From Symbiodinium kawagutii (Eukaryota > Sar > Dinophyceae > Suessiales > Symbiodiniaceae), in the NCBI GenBank assembly GCA_009767595.1, contig VSDK01003971.1, forward strand, positions 191,082-255,081: a DNA stretch of 64,000 nucleotides, given 5' to 3'. Position numbers and translations under genes: made by a program. Each line of letters opens with the position of its first letter. Within the stretch, counting starts at the first letter, position 1. The notes under the pieces were generated by a model. That model did no database searches, was not told the origin of the DNA, and worked only from the letters and a program-made list of their open reading frames with translations. This document shows, piece by piece, positions 1-12,899 of the stretch.

Positions 1-776
1 AACGTCATTTTAGGGTATCTCGTTCACTCATACATCAAATTGACAAGTAATTGACATCACATTATACATCAAACAGATCTCGTTCGGATGGGCGGACCCA
101 TCTCGTTCACCAGCTGACTATGGATGCGAAGAAAAAAAAAGCGCAAGCCCCTTACTTGGAATGAATTGCGCAAATAAAAGTGGTTGCTCATGTATGCGTT
201 CAACAATCATCAAGATAATCTGAAAACTTTCGACGGTGTTTCATCAATGGATCCGTTGAATCACTGGATATCACTGGCATGTCCTGGCTTTACGGAGCTC
301 TACAGCCCAACACGGTGACTGGTGCGCCAGTGCGTCACTACAGTAGGTGCAGCTGATTCTACTTCATGTCTGTTAGTTCTACACCAACCACCCAGAACCA
401 CCGAGAAACCAAATACAGTCAATGTACAGTAGAGATAAACAATAAGCGCCGGGAATATCCAATAACCATCCGAGTCAATGCATGTAAAGTAGGCCAACAA
501 CCATCCCGGGAAGCTAATTACTCCCGTCACAAGCCGTGTCCTACCCTTGTTGAAGGCAGGGCTCGACCACCACCAATGTGATGAAGTTCACTGAAAACAA
601 TGTTTTAAAAAATAAGCGTTACTTTGCACTACTTGCATTTCCTTGCACAAAACCCTTGATTAGCTCTATGAATCTCTATGAGTGTTTGAGGAATGGATGC
701 ATGAATATACCAAATGATTGCTGGCCAAGCCTTACTAACAGCATGACACGCATTGATCCCGCCAGATGGTGACAGC
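1..776. other. Left-edge intronic/intergenic DNA
   Basis: I see no exon here that continues the cystathionine beta-lyase reading frame. The next coding exon of that gene (lower coordinates on the minus strand) should begin with one G completing an Arg codon and then encode the region leading to the PLP-lysine, and is probably beyond the window. The sequence is ordinary AT-leaning DNA. Confidence 0.5.
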
Positions 777-1431
777 CTCGTCGGATTTCCCGAGCGGGAA
801 TAGTCATAGGGTCCAAACTCACTTGAGGACCTTGGCAAGACCAAAGCAGCTCGCGAAGGTCTGTGAGATGTTGACAGACCGGCAAGATTGTCAAGTGTCA
901 AGTTATCATTCAGGTTTAGATACGGAAAAAACTGGATGAGACTTGGTTCTGGTCATTCCGCTGTCAACTTTTCACGTCGAGAAGTGTCCGATCTCTTCGC
1001 GTTGCAGCCAAGGCGCGGTTGAACGAATGTGGCCGTCTGGTAGATCGGGGTGTTCGAAGGATGGTACGGATCCTGGCAGCTGTTTGGATTGTACGCTTTT
1101 ATATTCTTGTGATATCCATTGCATTGCTCTCATAACATATACAGTATCATAATATAAAAATCTACTTTGTTAATAGATATTATGGAAACATGCAAATGCA
1201 CTGGTGGTTGCAATCTTTTGAGATGGAGGGCGTCTCAATCTCCAGCATGGATTTAATACCAACGGTATGTCGCAAATGTACGTGCATAATCTTCAAAAAA
1301 AAGATATGGTTTCTTTTTAGATCTTAGATTCTTAGAATTTCTTAGATGTAAAAAAGAATCCTCCGTCTCGTCCTCTGGGCAGCCGTCGAAGACCACACAC
1401 TGCGACGCGGGCTGCAACTCGTTCTTGAATT
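777..1431 (-). CDS. Cystathionine beta-lyase-like PLP enzyme, N-terminal exons (partial)
   Basis: Three minus-strand exons join in frame: 1373-1431 (upstream limit uncertain; encodes residues ending CVVFDGCPE), 1017-1072 (DPYHPSNTPIYQTATFVQ) and 777-830 (SSSEFGPYDYSRSGNPTR). The TPIYQTATF and GPYDYSRSGNPTR blocks are hallmarks of the Cys/Met-metabolism PLP-dependent family, closest to cystathionine beta-lyase, which cleaves cystathionine to homocysteine, pyruvate and ammonia in methionine synthesis. The tyrosine and arginine of the YDYSRSGNPTR block contribute to cofactor phosphate binding in this family. Donors are GA (GAG|GACGAG), GC (CAACC|GCGCC) and GC (ACGAG|GCTGTC); the two resolved acceptors are CAG|G and AAG|G. 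The PLP-lysine half lies off the left edge. The first exon lacks an AG|G acceptor, so its start is a guess. Cystathionine gamma-synthase or gamma-lyase are alternatives, less likely given the GPYDY wording. Confidence 0.85.
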
Positions 1432-3557
1432 CTGCCAAGCGCTGGCAACATGCCAAAAGGCAAAGCAAATGAAACAACCAACATACCACAAATCCATCCG
1501 CCCACAAGTGCAATAGAACCAGAACCAAAAAGCACCCGACCCTTGATCCCATGTGCCCCGAAATAATTCACTGTGACCCTTGATTGCACAAGTCCGCGTG
1601 ACAGAAAAACAAATCACTACTGATGGCCAAACGACTCTTACTCGGTCTTTAGTCGTAGGATGTCATAGGGAAAAGGGTTGGGTCTAGATGCTCTTCTTCT
1701 TATTGTGACTGCTTTTGTTGGCAAATATTCTTCTTTTGCTTTCAAGTATTCTTATTATCATTGGGTTTGTTCTGTTTATTCCGATCACCGTTTTTGGTCG
1801 TAGCTGTGCAGTGGCCGGCCGCGGCGGCTGCAAGTGTGCTTGTGGTTATGGCCATGGTTGAGAAAAGGGTACTGCCCACCGTGCTGATGTGGTTTACCGA
1901 GTTGAAAGGTGAGAGTTGTACGCATCTGGGTTTTACTTTGATGTTCATGCCGGTAATGAACGACTACAATAGCTTACGAATGTATGTTCATGGTTCATGC
2001 TAGTAATTAAGTGCAATAGCATTCATAATATGAATGATGCAAGTTAAATCTGCAGAATTGCACAGCATCAAACTACTTCTAACAAAGGTGAAGAATCAAA
2101 CTCGTTGGGCCCTTTCAGCCGAGTCTATGGGCTTGTCTTGTGACCATTTCAAGGTCTATGAGCCATGCAAAGATACTGGGACTATCAGAGCAAAACCCCC
2201 TTTCAACTGCACAAGGTGGAATGAAGTTAGTTCATAGAATCATAGTAAATCACACTATGTTCATTCTGCTCATATTAGCCGTCCTTGTGTCTCATGGCCA
2301 GATCCTACGCATGCTATAGCGAATGGATGCAAATTGCACGAGCGCATTTGATCGCTATCATTGCGTCGTGGGGAAAGGATGCCTGTTCGAGTTGTCCATC
2401 TTCAACATGTCACAACCCCAGAAGGTTCAAGCACTTTATGATATCCTTATCCATATGAATGATCACTTGATTGTCCATCATTTTATTACCAATATGATCC
2501 AGAACCAATGTTTCATAAATCCAACTTAACCATCGGCGGCATGTGCAGCGGCTGCCAGAATCGTCTCTGGAAAGCCAGTGACTGACTCACACGCTCATAA
2601 GACAAATCAAGGAGACCTACAGACCGGCCCCAAAAGATTGTCCCCAACTACATACTTGATGCTTTTTAGCTTGGCCTCCTGATTAGTTTCGAGCCTTGCC
2701 TGCGAAGTTGGGCCGGATTGGGAAGGTTGGTAAAGCATCGTAGTCGCATTCTTGCCTTAAGCGAGCAGAGAATGCATATCGACTTCAAGTGGAGTTTCCT
2801 GTCACTGCTTGTGATCTGTTCATATGGTATGGTTCGTTCAAGTGTGTTCGTGCAAAAATACTGCTGGCCATAGTAAGTAATACACCTACTGGTCGATAGT
2901 GGCTGAGCAACATTGAGCAACACAAAGCATACAATGCATACAAAAATTGATCATCACCTGGATGAATGGTTACAAACATCTGAAACTTCCTTCCGTGCAA
3001 ATTGATCTGCACAAAGGCTGTGTTACAACTGCTCTACCGTAGACTCCTTCCAAGCCGCAGCATCCAGCCTGATCTTCCTCTAGTATTGGGTGTAAGAAAC
3101 CCGTGTTGAAACGTATGCATGCTGCTTTCCTGCTCAGAGAAACGGTATGATTCATCCCATGACTCGACTCATCTCAATGTCCACACTTATGAGCGTAGGA
3201 GTTTTTGAGATTTCTAGATGATGATTTCAGACATAATAAATGTTTTTTTTCAGGGACTCCTCCCCTTTGCAAATCTTGGCCCCTCTTGCTACCGGGTCAC
3301 TGTGACAGGTCAAAACGCACCTGGGTGAAGTTTAGCCTAGGCCATGCCGTGCAAGTTGGGAACATGACACGTCCAAGTGCTGCTGTGGATTCATGTTGAT
3401 TCCCGAATTCTGCAGTCTCAACACTTTGAGACTAGCATCAAAGATGATTGAGACTATGAATCCAGTGAGATATTCATCAGATTCTAGTGTGGAAATCAAC
3501 CTGAATCTGACTGATATTTTGCGGCCACAAACCCAATCCCATGAGTGTGGAAATCTC
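1432..3557. other. Non-coding stretch between exons
   Basis: About 2.1 kb without an exon I can defend. It may hold introns upstream of the beta-lyase exons. Short open frames on both strands lack plausible splice sites or recognisable protein. Confidence 0.4.
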
Positions 3558-3603
3558 CTTCCAGTGCATTTGGCTGAGGTAGCAGCTTCTCCCCGATGGT
3601 GTC
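3558..3603 (-). CDS. Candidate small exon, unidentified
   Basis: On the minus strand an acceptor GGCGCAG|G leads into 15 codons (DTIGEKLLPQPNALE) and a possible GA donor (GGAAG|GAGATT). The composition is protein-like and the flanks match the local splice pattern. It could be a 5' exon of the beta-lyase gene or a 3' exon of the gene at 4.9-7.3 kb. No homology recognised. Confidence 0.25.
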
Positions 3604-4916
3604 CTGCGCCTTTTTTCGCCAATACAAGAGGGTGTCCTGTGCTGCCAGGTTCATCTCAAGACAAGTACTCAGATACACACCGGCGAGGCAACGAAGCATC
3701 AAAATGGATCACTATAGACTATAGGGCTGCACTACTCCCTTGATACATTTTGTCCTATTTTGTCTGCTCTGACTGAACTTCAATTTTTAATAGGAATCAT
3801 TTATAACACGGTTTATCTTTGAGGTATCCTTCGCTGAATTCTCATCTTGGCAGCCAACCAAAGAAAATATAGAAAATTGGTCTTGTGAATCAAACGCAAC
3901 CGAAGACTGAAGGGAAGAAGGCGCGAGTTTTTGGATGACAAAGTTGTGGTTGTGCTCCTTCAACCAAGGACAAATTGTCATATGGTCACCTGCCGTACGA
4001 ATATTTTTTCCGGCCAAAGGAAATGCTGCGGTCTCAGGGCGGTCTCCTCATTATCCTCAATGTCTTCTTGAAAGGCACTGATATCCTCGAATGACTCGCT
4101 GAGAGACGTGTCGGTTAATACCGATTCCCATGCTGGTTTTTACAAACCCTATAAAGCGAGCTCATGCCAGCCCATATTCAAACAAACCGGCTGTTCCGTG
4201 GCTGGTGTGTACGTGTGACCGTGTGTCTTTTTGTGCGTGCTGTCTCAAATCGGTCAGTTTGCATGGCATTGGCATTTGCAATGGTTGGCACCCAAATGGC
4301 ATGTCCCTCGTTGATGACACTTTGCCAGTCGTTCCCTGCAAACTGCCAGCACCTACAAAGGTGTTTCTTGTTGCTTCTCACTTCATTTTGAGCTCCAAAC
4401 TGAAAGGGACTTCTCTTTTTTGTACAATCTCCAAACCTGGCCCCACTCACAACACGCAGCGGTGTATAGGATGGTGTAGATAGAGTGTTCCACCGCATAC
4501 ATCGAAGATTTGGAAGATGCATCAATAAATTGGAATGCATGTCATAGCATGCCATAGCTGTTTGAGATCAACAATTTGCAGGGGATCCCGGCTTAATCAA
4601 ACATAGAATCCAAAACATGGGGTGGCAAAAACGAGTTCAATGTGGTTCCCCATAAGTATGACAAAACGTTGGCAGGTTGATGTTGCTTGTACATGCTTGG
4701 ACTATCAATGCAATGCTGGGCCCTTGGGTGTGTCACCTTCACAGAATTATTCTCAGTCCAATGTGAACATACTCTTCAGCCTCGAAAAGCTGGCAGTGGT
4801 ACTCCCTTGAACGCCCCCACCGTTTACACGTAATTACAAACTGGAGAAGATATGAAGTTCACCATGTTCAACTTTCGGAAGGAAAAAATCAAGGCATGCT
4901 GGTGCTCTGACAGTGC

Positions 4917-7297
4917 CCTGAGTTCTTCCAAAACGTCCTGGGTCAGCCCTGCATCTGCCAAGACGTGCGAAGGTCGCCGCATTTTCCAATCGTCTTGCAT
5001 CCATGTTTTCTTCTCCTATCAGGTCCTGTCATGCTGCGAAATCCAAATGATTAAAGTTCTTGAGATGTGCTTGGCCTCAAACGTGTGCTTTGCCTTGTGT
5101 GTCCCCAAAAACTGACAATTTCCCGCTCGCAAAGAAGTGCTTTCTTGTGTACTTGCACAGGGACCATGTCATACCGCCACATACCACCTTAATGCACATT
5201 TCTGCACAATACAAAATAATACTACAGTAAGCTAGTGTGTATAGTGATACCACATGATACCACCATTTCTGCGTATATTGCTGGAACTCCTGAGACTTGA
5301 TCTTTTGTGGGCCACCAAAAGGTTCGCAGCACGCCATGGCTTGCCTCACAGCGGTTGTGTGGGACTTGATTCCACCCACCAATTGTTGCATTCCGTATAT
5401 AATTCAGATATGTAGAGAAAAATTATACGTACACCAAAACACGTAGAATCGAAGAAACCTGTGACCTTCACAGACCCTGTGACTCTTCTGTCCCTAACCG
5501 AGCTTCAAACGACGACTCCTGAGCTGCTCAAGTTTTTGGCCGCAGTGGCCGGCCACAGATGGTCGGCGTCTTGAACCACAATGGCACATCCCGTTGCGCA
5601 TAGGAACTCTGACAGAAACAAAAGCAGTCCATGCTTTGCGCATCACAAAGCCCACTATGGAGGCGTAAAAATCCTTGATCTGATGATGTTTTGTGTACAA
5701 TTCTTGACAAACAAACAGCAAGCAAAGACATCAATTCAAAGGCCTAAAACAAGCGTCTGCAAAATCATACACTGAAAAATTGGTAAAAAATAGTGGTTGA
5801 GGATGGTGAGGTATGGAGGGTTGAAAAATACCAGTATGAAAAGGCATCGATACATCACCAAGAATTGCAGTGTGTCACTTCTTGCCTCCCAAGCTGCCTG
5901 CAACCCACGTTCCCATGCATCCCCAAGTTTCAAAAAGCTATGGCTACTAAGGGATTTGCGCAATTTCCGAGCATTGTCCCCCAAAAGTGTCCCAAAAATA
6001 TTGCTTGGTAAGGGATGGATTTCCAGAATCCCGATTTTTTCGGGTAACAAAACAATCCCAGCTGGTAGCCACAGACCAATTCCAAGGGGTCCAACAATTC
6101 GTCCGCATCAACAAATCATTCACCACTAATTGGCCATCACTTAACCACGAAATAAACCACCATTAGCCACCACTAATAAACCACCATTGGCATCAATTAG
6201 CCCAGCTGCTCACCCCTTCCCTTTCCGCCTTCATGGCCAAATCTCCGGCTTCTTTCCGGCTTTTGCCTGCCTTCATGGCCTGCGATCATGGACCGTCTTT
6301 CAGCGCTGCGAAAAATCCGTGCTGGGACGTAGCCTCAGAGGCACCTGTAAAGGGAGGGTTGAAGAATGTGCTGAAGTTCTGGTGATCATAGCGAATCACC
6401 ATGAATAATCAGTCACTAATAAACCAAGAATCATAACCACTAGTTGTGTTATCTTGTGTTTATAATATGTGTTCCGAATGGTTGGACTCAAGCCATTTCA
6501 TGTCATTTCCGATGAGTTCTTCATCATGATCAATTAATCACTAATGAGCCATAGTAGTTAGTTGTTTTAATCACTACAAAGTATAGTACGCCACAGAGAT
6601 CCATAGAGCCATTTCCAATGAGTTATGAATCACTAAAAAGCCATAGTACTTCGTAGTTTTTATGTCGCTAATTTGTGTTCCTATAGCAGGGCACATCGTG
6701 CGATCGCGCGCGCCCACTGTCCCAGCACTTCGGATGGAAATCTGCCATCCAGCCACCAGGTGGATAGATACTGATGCTGAACGATGCTCGATCTTAGTTG
6801 ATTCGGATAGCCACTTTGGGAGTGAGATGGAGTGAGATGGAGTGAGCAAATATTATCTGAACATATCCAGAGGATTTCTGATGCCCACCAGAATGAAACG
6901 GTGGCTGTTCCAAAGTGATAGGCACAGAGAGTGTGAGTCTGGATCCAAACACATCCCAACCAATCCACCAAATGGGCAAGTCATAAGTCATGCGCGGGTC
7001 AATACCCCATAGTTCTTAGGTTCATATGTTGAGCAATGACCGCGCACGAGGGATTTGACTCTCCACCATGTCTTCATTGTGACTGATGAGTGGTGTCGTT
7101 GCATGATCGCCCAAAAACCTTAGCGCCGGGCAATTTCAACTTCACGAGGCAAAGATTTCCATTGCAAACCCGAAGATTTCCGTAAAATTCATTCAAAGTA
7201 TACACTCTCCTCCAGCACAATTTCAGCAGCTCCTTGATTTTTTACCGTCAGAATTCACTGCTCCAGTTACACCGATCACTACCTCAGTCCATTTGGC
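4917..7297 (-). CDS. Unidentified minus-strand gene (exons at 7.25, 6.3 and about 5.0 kb)
   Basis: Exon 7246-7297 encodes AKWTEVVIGVTGAVNSD, with acceptor CAG|G and donor GACG|GTAAAA. Exon 6294-6344 has a pyrimidine-rich acceptor TTTACAG|G and continues in phase as ASEATSQHGFFAALKD, then G|GTCCAT. The two join cleanly with a split Gly codon. A third block at 4917-5015 starts after ATAG|G and is open in two frames: one contains VLADAGLTQDVLEELR, the other ENMDARRLENAATFARLG, which is the frame that matches the phase of the upstream exon. I recognise no domain. Exons between 6.3 and 5.0 kb (for example around 5.3 and 5.6 kb) are likely but unresolved. It may simply be the 5' part of the beta-lyase transcript unit. 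Confidence 0.5.
5025..6293. other. Intronic DNA with unresolved coding-like fragments
   Basis: Minus-strand open stretches near 5.27-5.40 and 5.52-5.68 kb have protein-like composition but I cannot fix frame or splice sites. From 6.12 to 6.20 kb there is a short CCACYA(T/C)TA-type repeat. Confidence 0.3.
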
Positions 7298-7299
7298 CT

Positions 7300-8215
7300 G
7301 GCAGCTGGCGCCCCCAGGTTGGGTTGGCCAACAGAGAGAGATTTCATCACTCAGATTTGAATGCCAACCCTGGATGAAACTAAACCCCTGAAGCCTTGTT
7401 TTTTCATGTTTTTCCATGAAAATGGTACCTTCCCCATTGATAACATTACATGGATGTCACAAATGTTGTCACAGTACCAGTACCTGATCATACAATACGG
7501 TGCTCTTTGTCACAAAACAGGCGGGCCAACAACTTTGCGTTGCACTCTTGTGGACTTGAATTTGTTTGAGGCATTCCGTTAGGAAAGCAGGCAAGAGAGG
7601 TGGCGCAAATGTCAACATCATTGTCAACATCATCAGCAACCTGCAATTGCATGCCTTCAACAGCCTTCAACAGCCTTCAACAATGAATTTCTGCCCCGCA
7701 TGGAAGAACAGGAGCCAAACACATGTGCAAAGTGACTGTTCAATGACAATGCCACTGCGTCCTTTTTGGTAATATGCCCGTTGAAGGATACGAGATGATC
7801 TCATACATCAAACATCATCAAAGTCTCCAACCCCCCCTGCCACTGCCTGTTGCATGCGAACAGTGCCTTGAAAGCATGCATAGTTTCACTGGGGTGTTGC
7901 TTCAAGTGCAGGCTCAGACTTTTCAACCTGGCAGTCTGCTAGGAGGCAGCACTGGTGTAGTAATTACTTAAGATATCTGAGGATCAAATCTTGTAGTAGG
8001 CAAGGACAGGTGAAGATGCAAAGACCAAAAGAATGCTTGCCAAACGCGGCATTTACAGATGAAATACCACCAAAATAGTTCTGAAAGTGCATGCGGCCGA
8101 TGCTTCTCGATTGCCCAGTTGGCAAGTGCAAGGAAAATCAAAGCAACTCGTACAATGCCTTGTTCGTAGTCTTCGCGAACTTGAATTTGTCCATAATAGA
8201 CCTTAGATACCCCTT
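7300..8215. other. Non-coding DNA with short direct repeat
   Basis: No supported exon. At about 7649-7683 an 11-bp unit (cagccttcaa) is repeated three times in tandem. Confidence 0.5.
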
Positions 8216-9050
8216 ACAAACCCCCCCCAGGGGGTCTTGCTTGCCATTTTAGAGACCTAAAGCGTGGAGCCCCAACCCTCACAAGGACTAGGTTTGGGGG
8301 GGGGTTACCTCCAAGAAGTCTATACTTTGGGGGGTGTGACCCCTAACTCAACTCTCCATAAAACGAACTGGTCACCCTAAAAAGGCCAGGGGTGACCCCT
8401 CACCAATAAATTCCTAAATCAAAATATTTTCCCTAAAATGGCGAGGCGCTAGCATAAAACTCTCTTGGTTTAAGAGGTTGGGGGGCTTCATTTTAGGAGA
8501 CGGCACAAGGGTCATCACCAATTAGGTTGGCCCTTGAATTTAATTTTGAATCCAAATTTAGATTTAAATTTGAAATGAATTTGTCAAATTGAATTTAAAT
8601 TTGCATTTCAAATTACATGTAGATTTGAATTTGGGTTTGAAAATATTTTCTAATTGAATTTAAATTTGCATTTGAATTTGCATTTAGATTTGAATATCCC
8701 GACCCCCTTAGAGGGGGGGGCCTCAAAAATGTAAGATACATTTTTTTCGTTAGATTCCCTGAGTTTCGGAAAATCTAGAAAATCACGCTACGTTTCCCAT
8801 ACCCCCTCTTGAACCCAAGATCTTCAAGTAAGAGCCTGAAATTGTAACGTTACATTTTGAGGCTTGGTTCGGTGGTTGCGGGCAAATAAAAACGTAAGCG
8901 TTAGAAATTACATTTTACAACCCCCCTCCCTATCTCTTTACTTGGCAGTCTATTTTGGGTGGGGTTGGAATAAAAATATTGTAACTTACATTTTTGACCC
9001 CCCCCCGGGGGGGCTTGGTAGGCTAAGCCAATAGGGATATTTGAATTCAA
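8216..9050. repeat. G/C-tract and AT-rich flank of the satellite (left)
   Basis: Contains several oligo-C/oligo-G runs that can pair locally (near 8221-8236, 8297-8306, 8700-8722 and 8998-9012), plus a stretch of TTTGAAT-type AT-rich repeat (about 8535-8695). The AT-rich part resembles the spacer blocks inside the satellite at 9.68-9.94 and 11.5-11.75 kb. A related G/C-tract block occurs on the other side at 12.9-13.3 kb, so the satellite appears to sit inside a larger repeated unit. Confidence 0.7.
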
Positions 9051-12000
9051 TTATGAATTCAAATCCCTGCGGTGAACTCCCCCAACAATGAACGGCTGCC
9101 CCTTCCCTAAAATGGAGGGGTGTGACCCCCTCATGGAGCCAGGCTTTGCACCTGTGTGTTTGAAATTGAATTTGGACAGGAATTCTAAATTTGAATTTGA
9201 ATATGATTTACATGTGAAATTAATTGCAAATTTGAATTTGGCTTTCAATTTGCATTTTGCATTGAATTGGAAATGGGAATTAGCCCAACAATGAACGGCT
9301 GCCCCTTCCCTAAAAAGGAGGGGCGCGACCCCCTCATGGAGCCAGGCTTTGCAGCTGTATGTTTGAAATTGAAATTGGACAAGAATTTCAATTTGAATTT
9401 GAATTTGATTTACATGTGAATTTAATTGCAAATTTGAATTTGGCTTTCAATTGTATTTTGAATTGAATTGGAAATGGGAATTGTCCCAACAGTGAACGGC
9501 TGCCCCTTCCCTAAAATGGAGGGGTGTGACCCCCTCATGGAGCCAGGCTTTGCGTCTGTGTGTTTGAAATTGAATTTGGACAGGAATTCTAAATTTGAAT
9601 TTGTATATGATTTACATGTGAAATTAATTGCAAAATTGAATTTGGCTTTCAATTTGTATTTTGAATTGAATTGGAAATAGGAATTGGCATTGGAAATTTT
9701 TTTGAATTTCATTTGGAATATGAAATTTAAATTCATATCAAATGTGAATGTCAATTGGGTTGTATAATTGAATTTAATTTTCAATTTGAATTTAAATTTA
9801 AATTTAATTAAAATGAATTTGTGAAATTGAATTTAAATTTGGATTTCAAATTGCATTTAGAATTGAATTTGAATTTGATTTTTTGTCAATTCAATTTAAA
9901 TTTGCAATCATGAATTCAAATCCCTGTGGTGAACTCCCCCAACAATGAACGGCTGCCCCTTCCCTAAAATGGAGGGGTGTGACCCCCTCATGGAGCCAGG
10001 CTTTGCGTCTGTGTGTTTGAAATTGAATTTGGACAAGAATTCTAATTTGAATTTGATTTTGATTTAAATGTGAATTTAATTGCAAAATTGAATTTGGCTT
10101 TCAATTTGTATTTTGCATTGAAATGGAAATGGGAATTGGCCCAACAATGAACGGCTGCCCCTTCCCTAAAATGGAGGGGTGTGACCCCCTCATGGAGTCA
10201 GGCTTTGCATCTGTATGTTTGAAATTGAATTTGGACAAGAATTGTAATTTGAATTTGAATATGATTTACATGTGAAAAATTTATTGCAAAATTGAATTTG
10301 GCTTTCAATTCGTATTTTGCATTGAAATGGAAATGGAATTGGCCCAACAATGAGCGGCTGCCCCTTCCCTAAAATGGAGGGGCGTGACCCCCTCATGGAG
10401 CCAGGCTTTGCATCTGCATGTTTGAAATTGAATTTGGACAAGAATTCAAATTTGAATTTGATTTTGCTTTAAATGTGAGTTTAATTGCAAAATTGAATTT
10501 GGCTTTCAATTTGTATTTTGAATTGAATTGGAAATGGGAATTGGCCCAACAGTGAACGGCTGCCCCTTCCCTAAAATGGAGGGGTGTGACCCCCTCATGG
10601 AGCCAGGCTTTGCATCTGTGTGTTTGAAATTGAATTTGGACAGGAATTCAAATTTGAATTTGATTTTGATTTACATGTGAATTTAATTGCAAAATTAAAT
10701 TTGGCTTTCAATTTGCATTTTGAATTGAATTGGAAATGGGAATTAGCTCAACAATGAACGGCTGCCCCTTCCCTAAAAAGGAGGGGCGCGACCCCCTCAT
10801 GGAGCCAGGCTTTGCATCTGTGTGTTTGAAATTGAATTTGGACAGGAATTCAAATTTGAATTTGATTTTGATTTACATGTGAATTTAATTGCAAATTTGA
10901 ATTTGGCTTTCAATTGTATTTTGAATTGAATTGGAAATGGGAATTGGCCCAACAGTGAACGGCTGCCCCTTCCCTAAAATGGAGGGGTGTGACCCCCTCA
11001 TGGAGCCAGGCTTTGCATCTGTGTGTTTGAAATTGAATTTGGACAGGAATTCAAATTTGAATTTGATTTTGATTTACATGTGAATTTAATTGCAAAATTA
11101 AATTTGGCTTTCAATTTGCATTTTGAATTGAATTGGAAATGGGAATTAGCTCAACAATGAACGGCTGCCCCTTCCCTAAAAAGGAGGGGCGCGACCCCCT
11201 CATGGAGCCAGGCTTTGCATCTGCATGTTTGAAATTGAATTTGGACAAGAATTGTAATTTGAATTTGAATATGATTTACATGTGAAAAATTTATTGCAAA
11301 ATTGAATTTGGCTTTCAATTCGTATTTTGCATTGAAATGGAAATGGAATTGGCCCAACAATGAGCGGCTGCCCCTTCCCTAAAATGGAGGGGCGTGACCC
11401 CCTCATGGAGCCAGGCTTTGCATCTGCATGTTTGAAATTGAATTTGGACAAGAATTCAAAATTGAATTTGGCTTTCAATTTGCATTTTGCATTGAATTGG
11501 AAATAGGAATTGGCATTGGAAATTTTTTTGAATTTCATTTGGAATGTGAAATTCAAATTCATATCAGATGTGAATGTCAATTGGATTGTATAATTGAATT
11601 TAATTTTCAATTTGAATTTAGATTTAAATTTGAAATGAATTTGTCAAATAGAATTTAAATTTGGATTTCAAATTGCATTTAGAATTGAATTTGAATTTGG
11701 TTCTTTTTCAACTCAATTTAAATTTGCAATCATGAATTCAAACCTCTTTGGTGAGCTTCCCCAACAATGAAAAGCTGCCCCTTCCCTAACATGGAGGGGT
11801 GTGACCCCCTCATGGGGCCAGGCTTTGCATCTGTATGTTTGAAATTGAATTTGGACAAGAATTCTAATTTGAATTTGAATATGATTTACATGTGAAATTA
11901 ATTGCAAAATTGAATTTGGCTTTCAATTTGCATTTTGCATTGCAATGGAAATGGAATTGGTCCAACAATGAACGGCTGCCCCTTCCCTAAAATGGAGGGG

Positions 12001-12780
12001 CGTGACCCCCTCATGGAGCCAGGCTTTGCATCTGTATGTTTGAAATTGAATTTGGACAGGAATTCAAATTTGAATTTGAATATGATTTGCATGTGAATTT
12101 AATTGCAAATTTGAATTTGGCTTTCAATTTGTATTTTGGATTGAATTGGAAATGGGAATTGGCCCAACAATGAACGGCTGCCCCTTCCCTAAAATGGAGG
12201 GGTGTGAACCCCCTCATGGAGCCAGGCTTTGCATCTGCATGTTGGAAATTGAATTTGGACAACAATTCTCATTTGAATTTGAATTTGATTTACATGTGAG
12301 TTTAATTGCAAATTTGAATTTGGCTTTCAATTTGTATTTTGCATTGAATTGGAAATGGGAATTGGCCCAACAATGAACGGCTGCCCCTTCCCTAAAATGG
12401 AGGGGTGTGACCTCCTTATGGGGCCAGGCTTTGCACCTGGATGTTTGAAATTGAATTTGGATAGGAATTCTAATTTGAATTTGAATTTGATTTACATGTG
12501 ATTCTAATTCCAAATTTGAATTTGGCTTTCAACTTGTATTTCGATTTGAATTGGAAATGGGAATTGGCATTGGAAATTGATTTTGAATTGCATTTGGAGT
12601 GCGAAATTCAAATTCATATCAGATGTGAATGTCAATTGGATTGCATAATTGAATTTAATTTTCAATTTGAATTTAGATTTAAATTTGAAATGAATTTGTC
12701 AAATTGAATTTAAATTTGGATTTCAAATTGCATTTAGGTTTGAATTTATCTAAATCTAAATTTAAATTCAAAATTAAAAT
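9051..12780. repeat. 202-bp satellite array with higher-order structure
   Basis: Fifteen monomers can be anchored on the block beginning aacggctgccccttccct or a one- or two-base variant. Anchors are at about 9091, 9294, 9495, 9948, 10150, 10353, 10555, 10757, 10958, 11160, 11363, 11770, 11971, 12174 and 12375, giving steps of 201-203 bp except where an extra AT-rich spacer of about 205-250 bp intervenes (9.68-9.94 and 11.5-11.76 kb; a partial one ends the array near 12.57-12.78). Each monomer has a GC-rich head with a GAGGGG/CCCCCTC stem and an AT-rich tail built of TTTGAAT-like words. The segment around 10.31-10.36 kb recurs almost exactly 1010 bp (5 monomers) later, showing a higher-order repeat. 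Open frames of 60-136 codons on the minus strand are a by-product of the repeat, since 202 is not a multiple of three. Confidence 0.97.
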
Positions 12781-12899
12781 TGTGTTTTTTGTTTTTGCAT
12801 TCTTCGTCGACACATTTTTTGCACCTGCACCATGCCTAATGGCTGAGGAAATAGCGGAGGCCGGCAAGAATATCACAGAACATGCACGATGACATGGCA

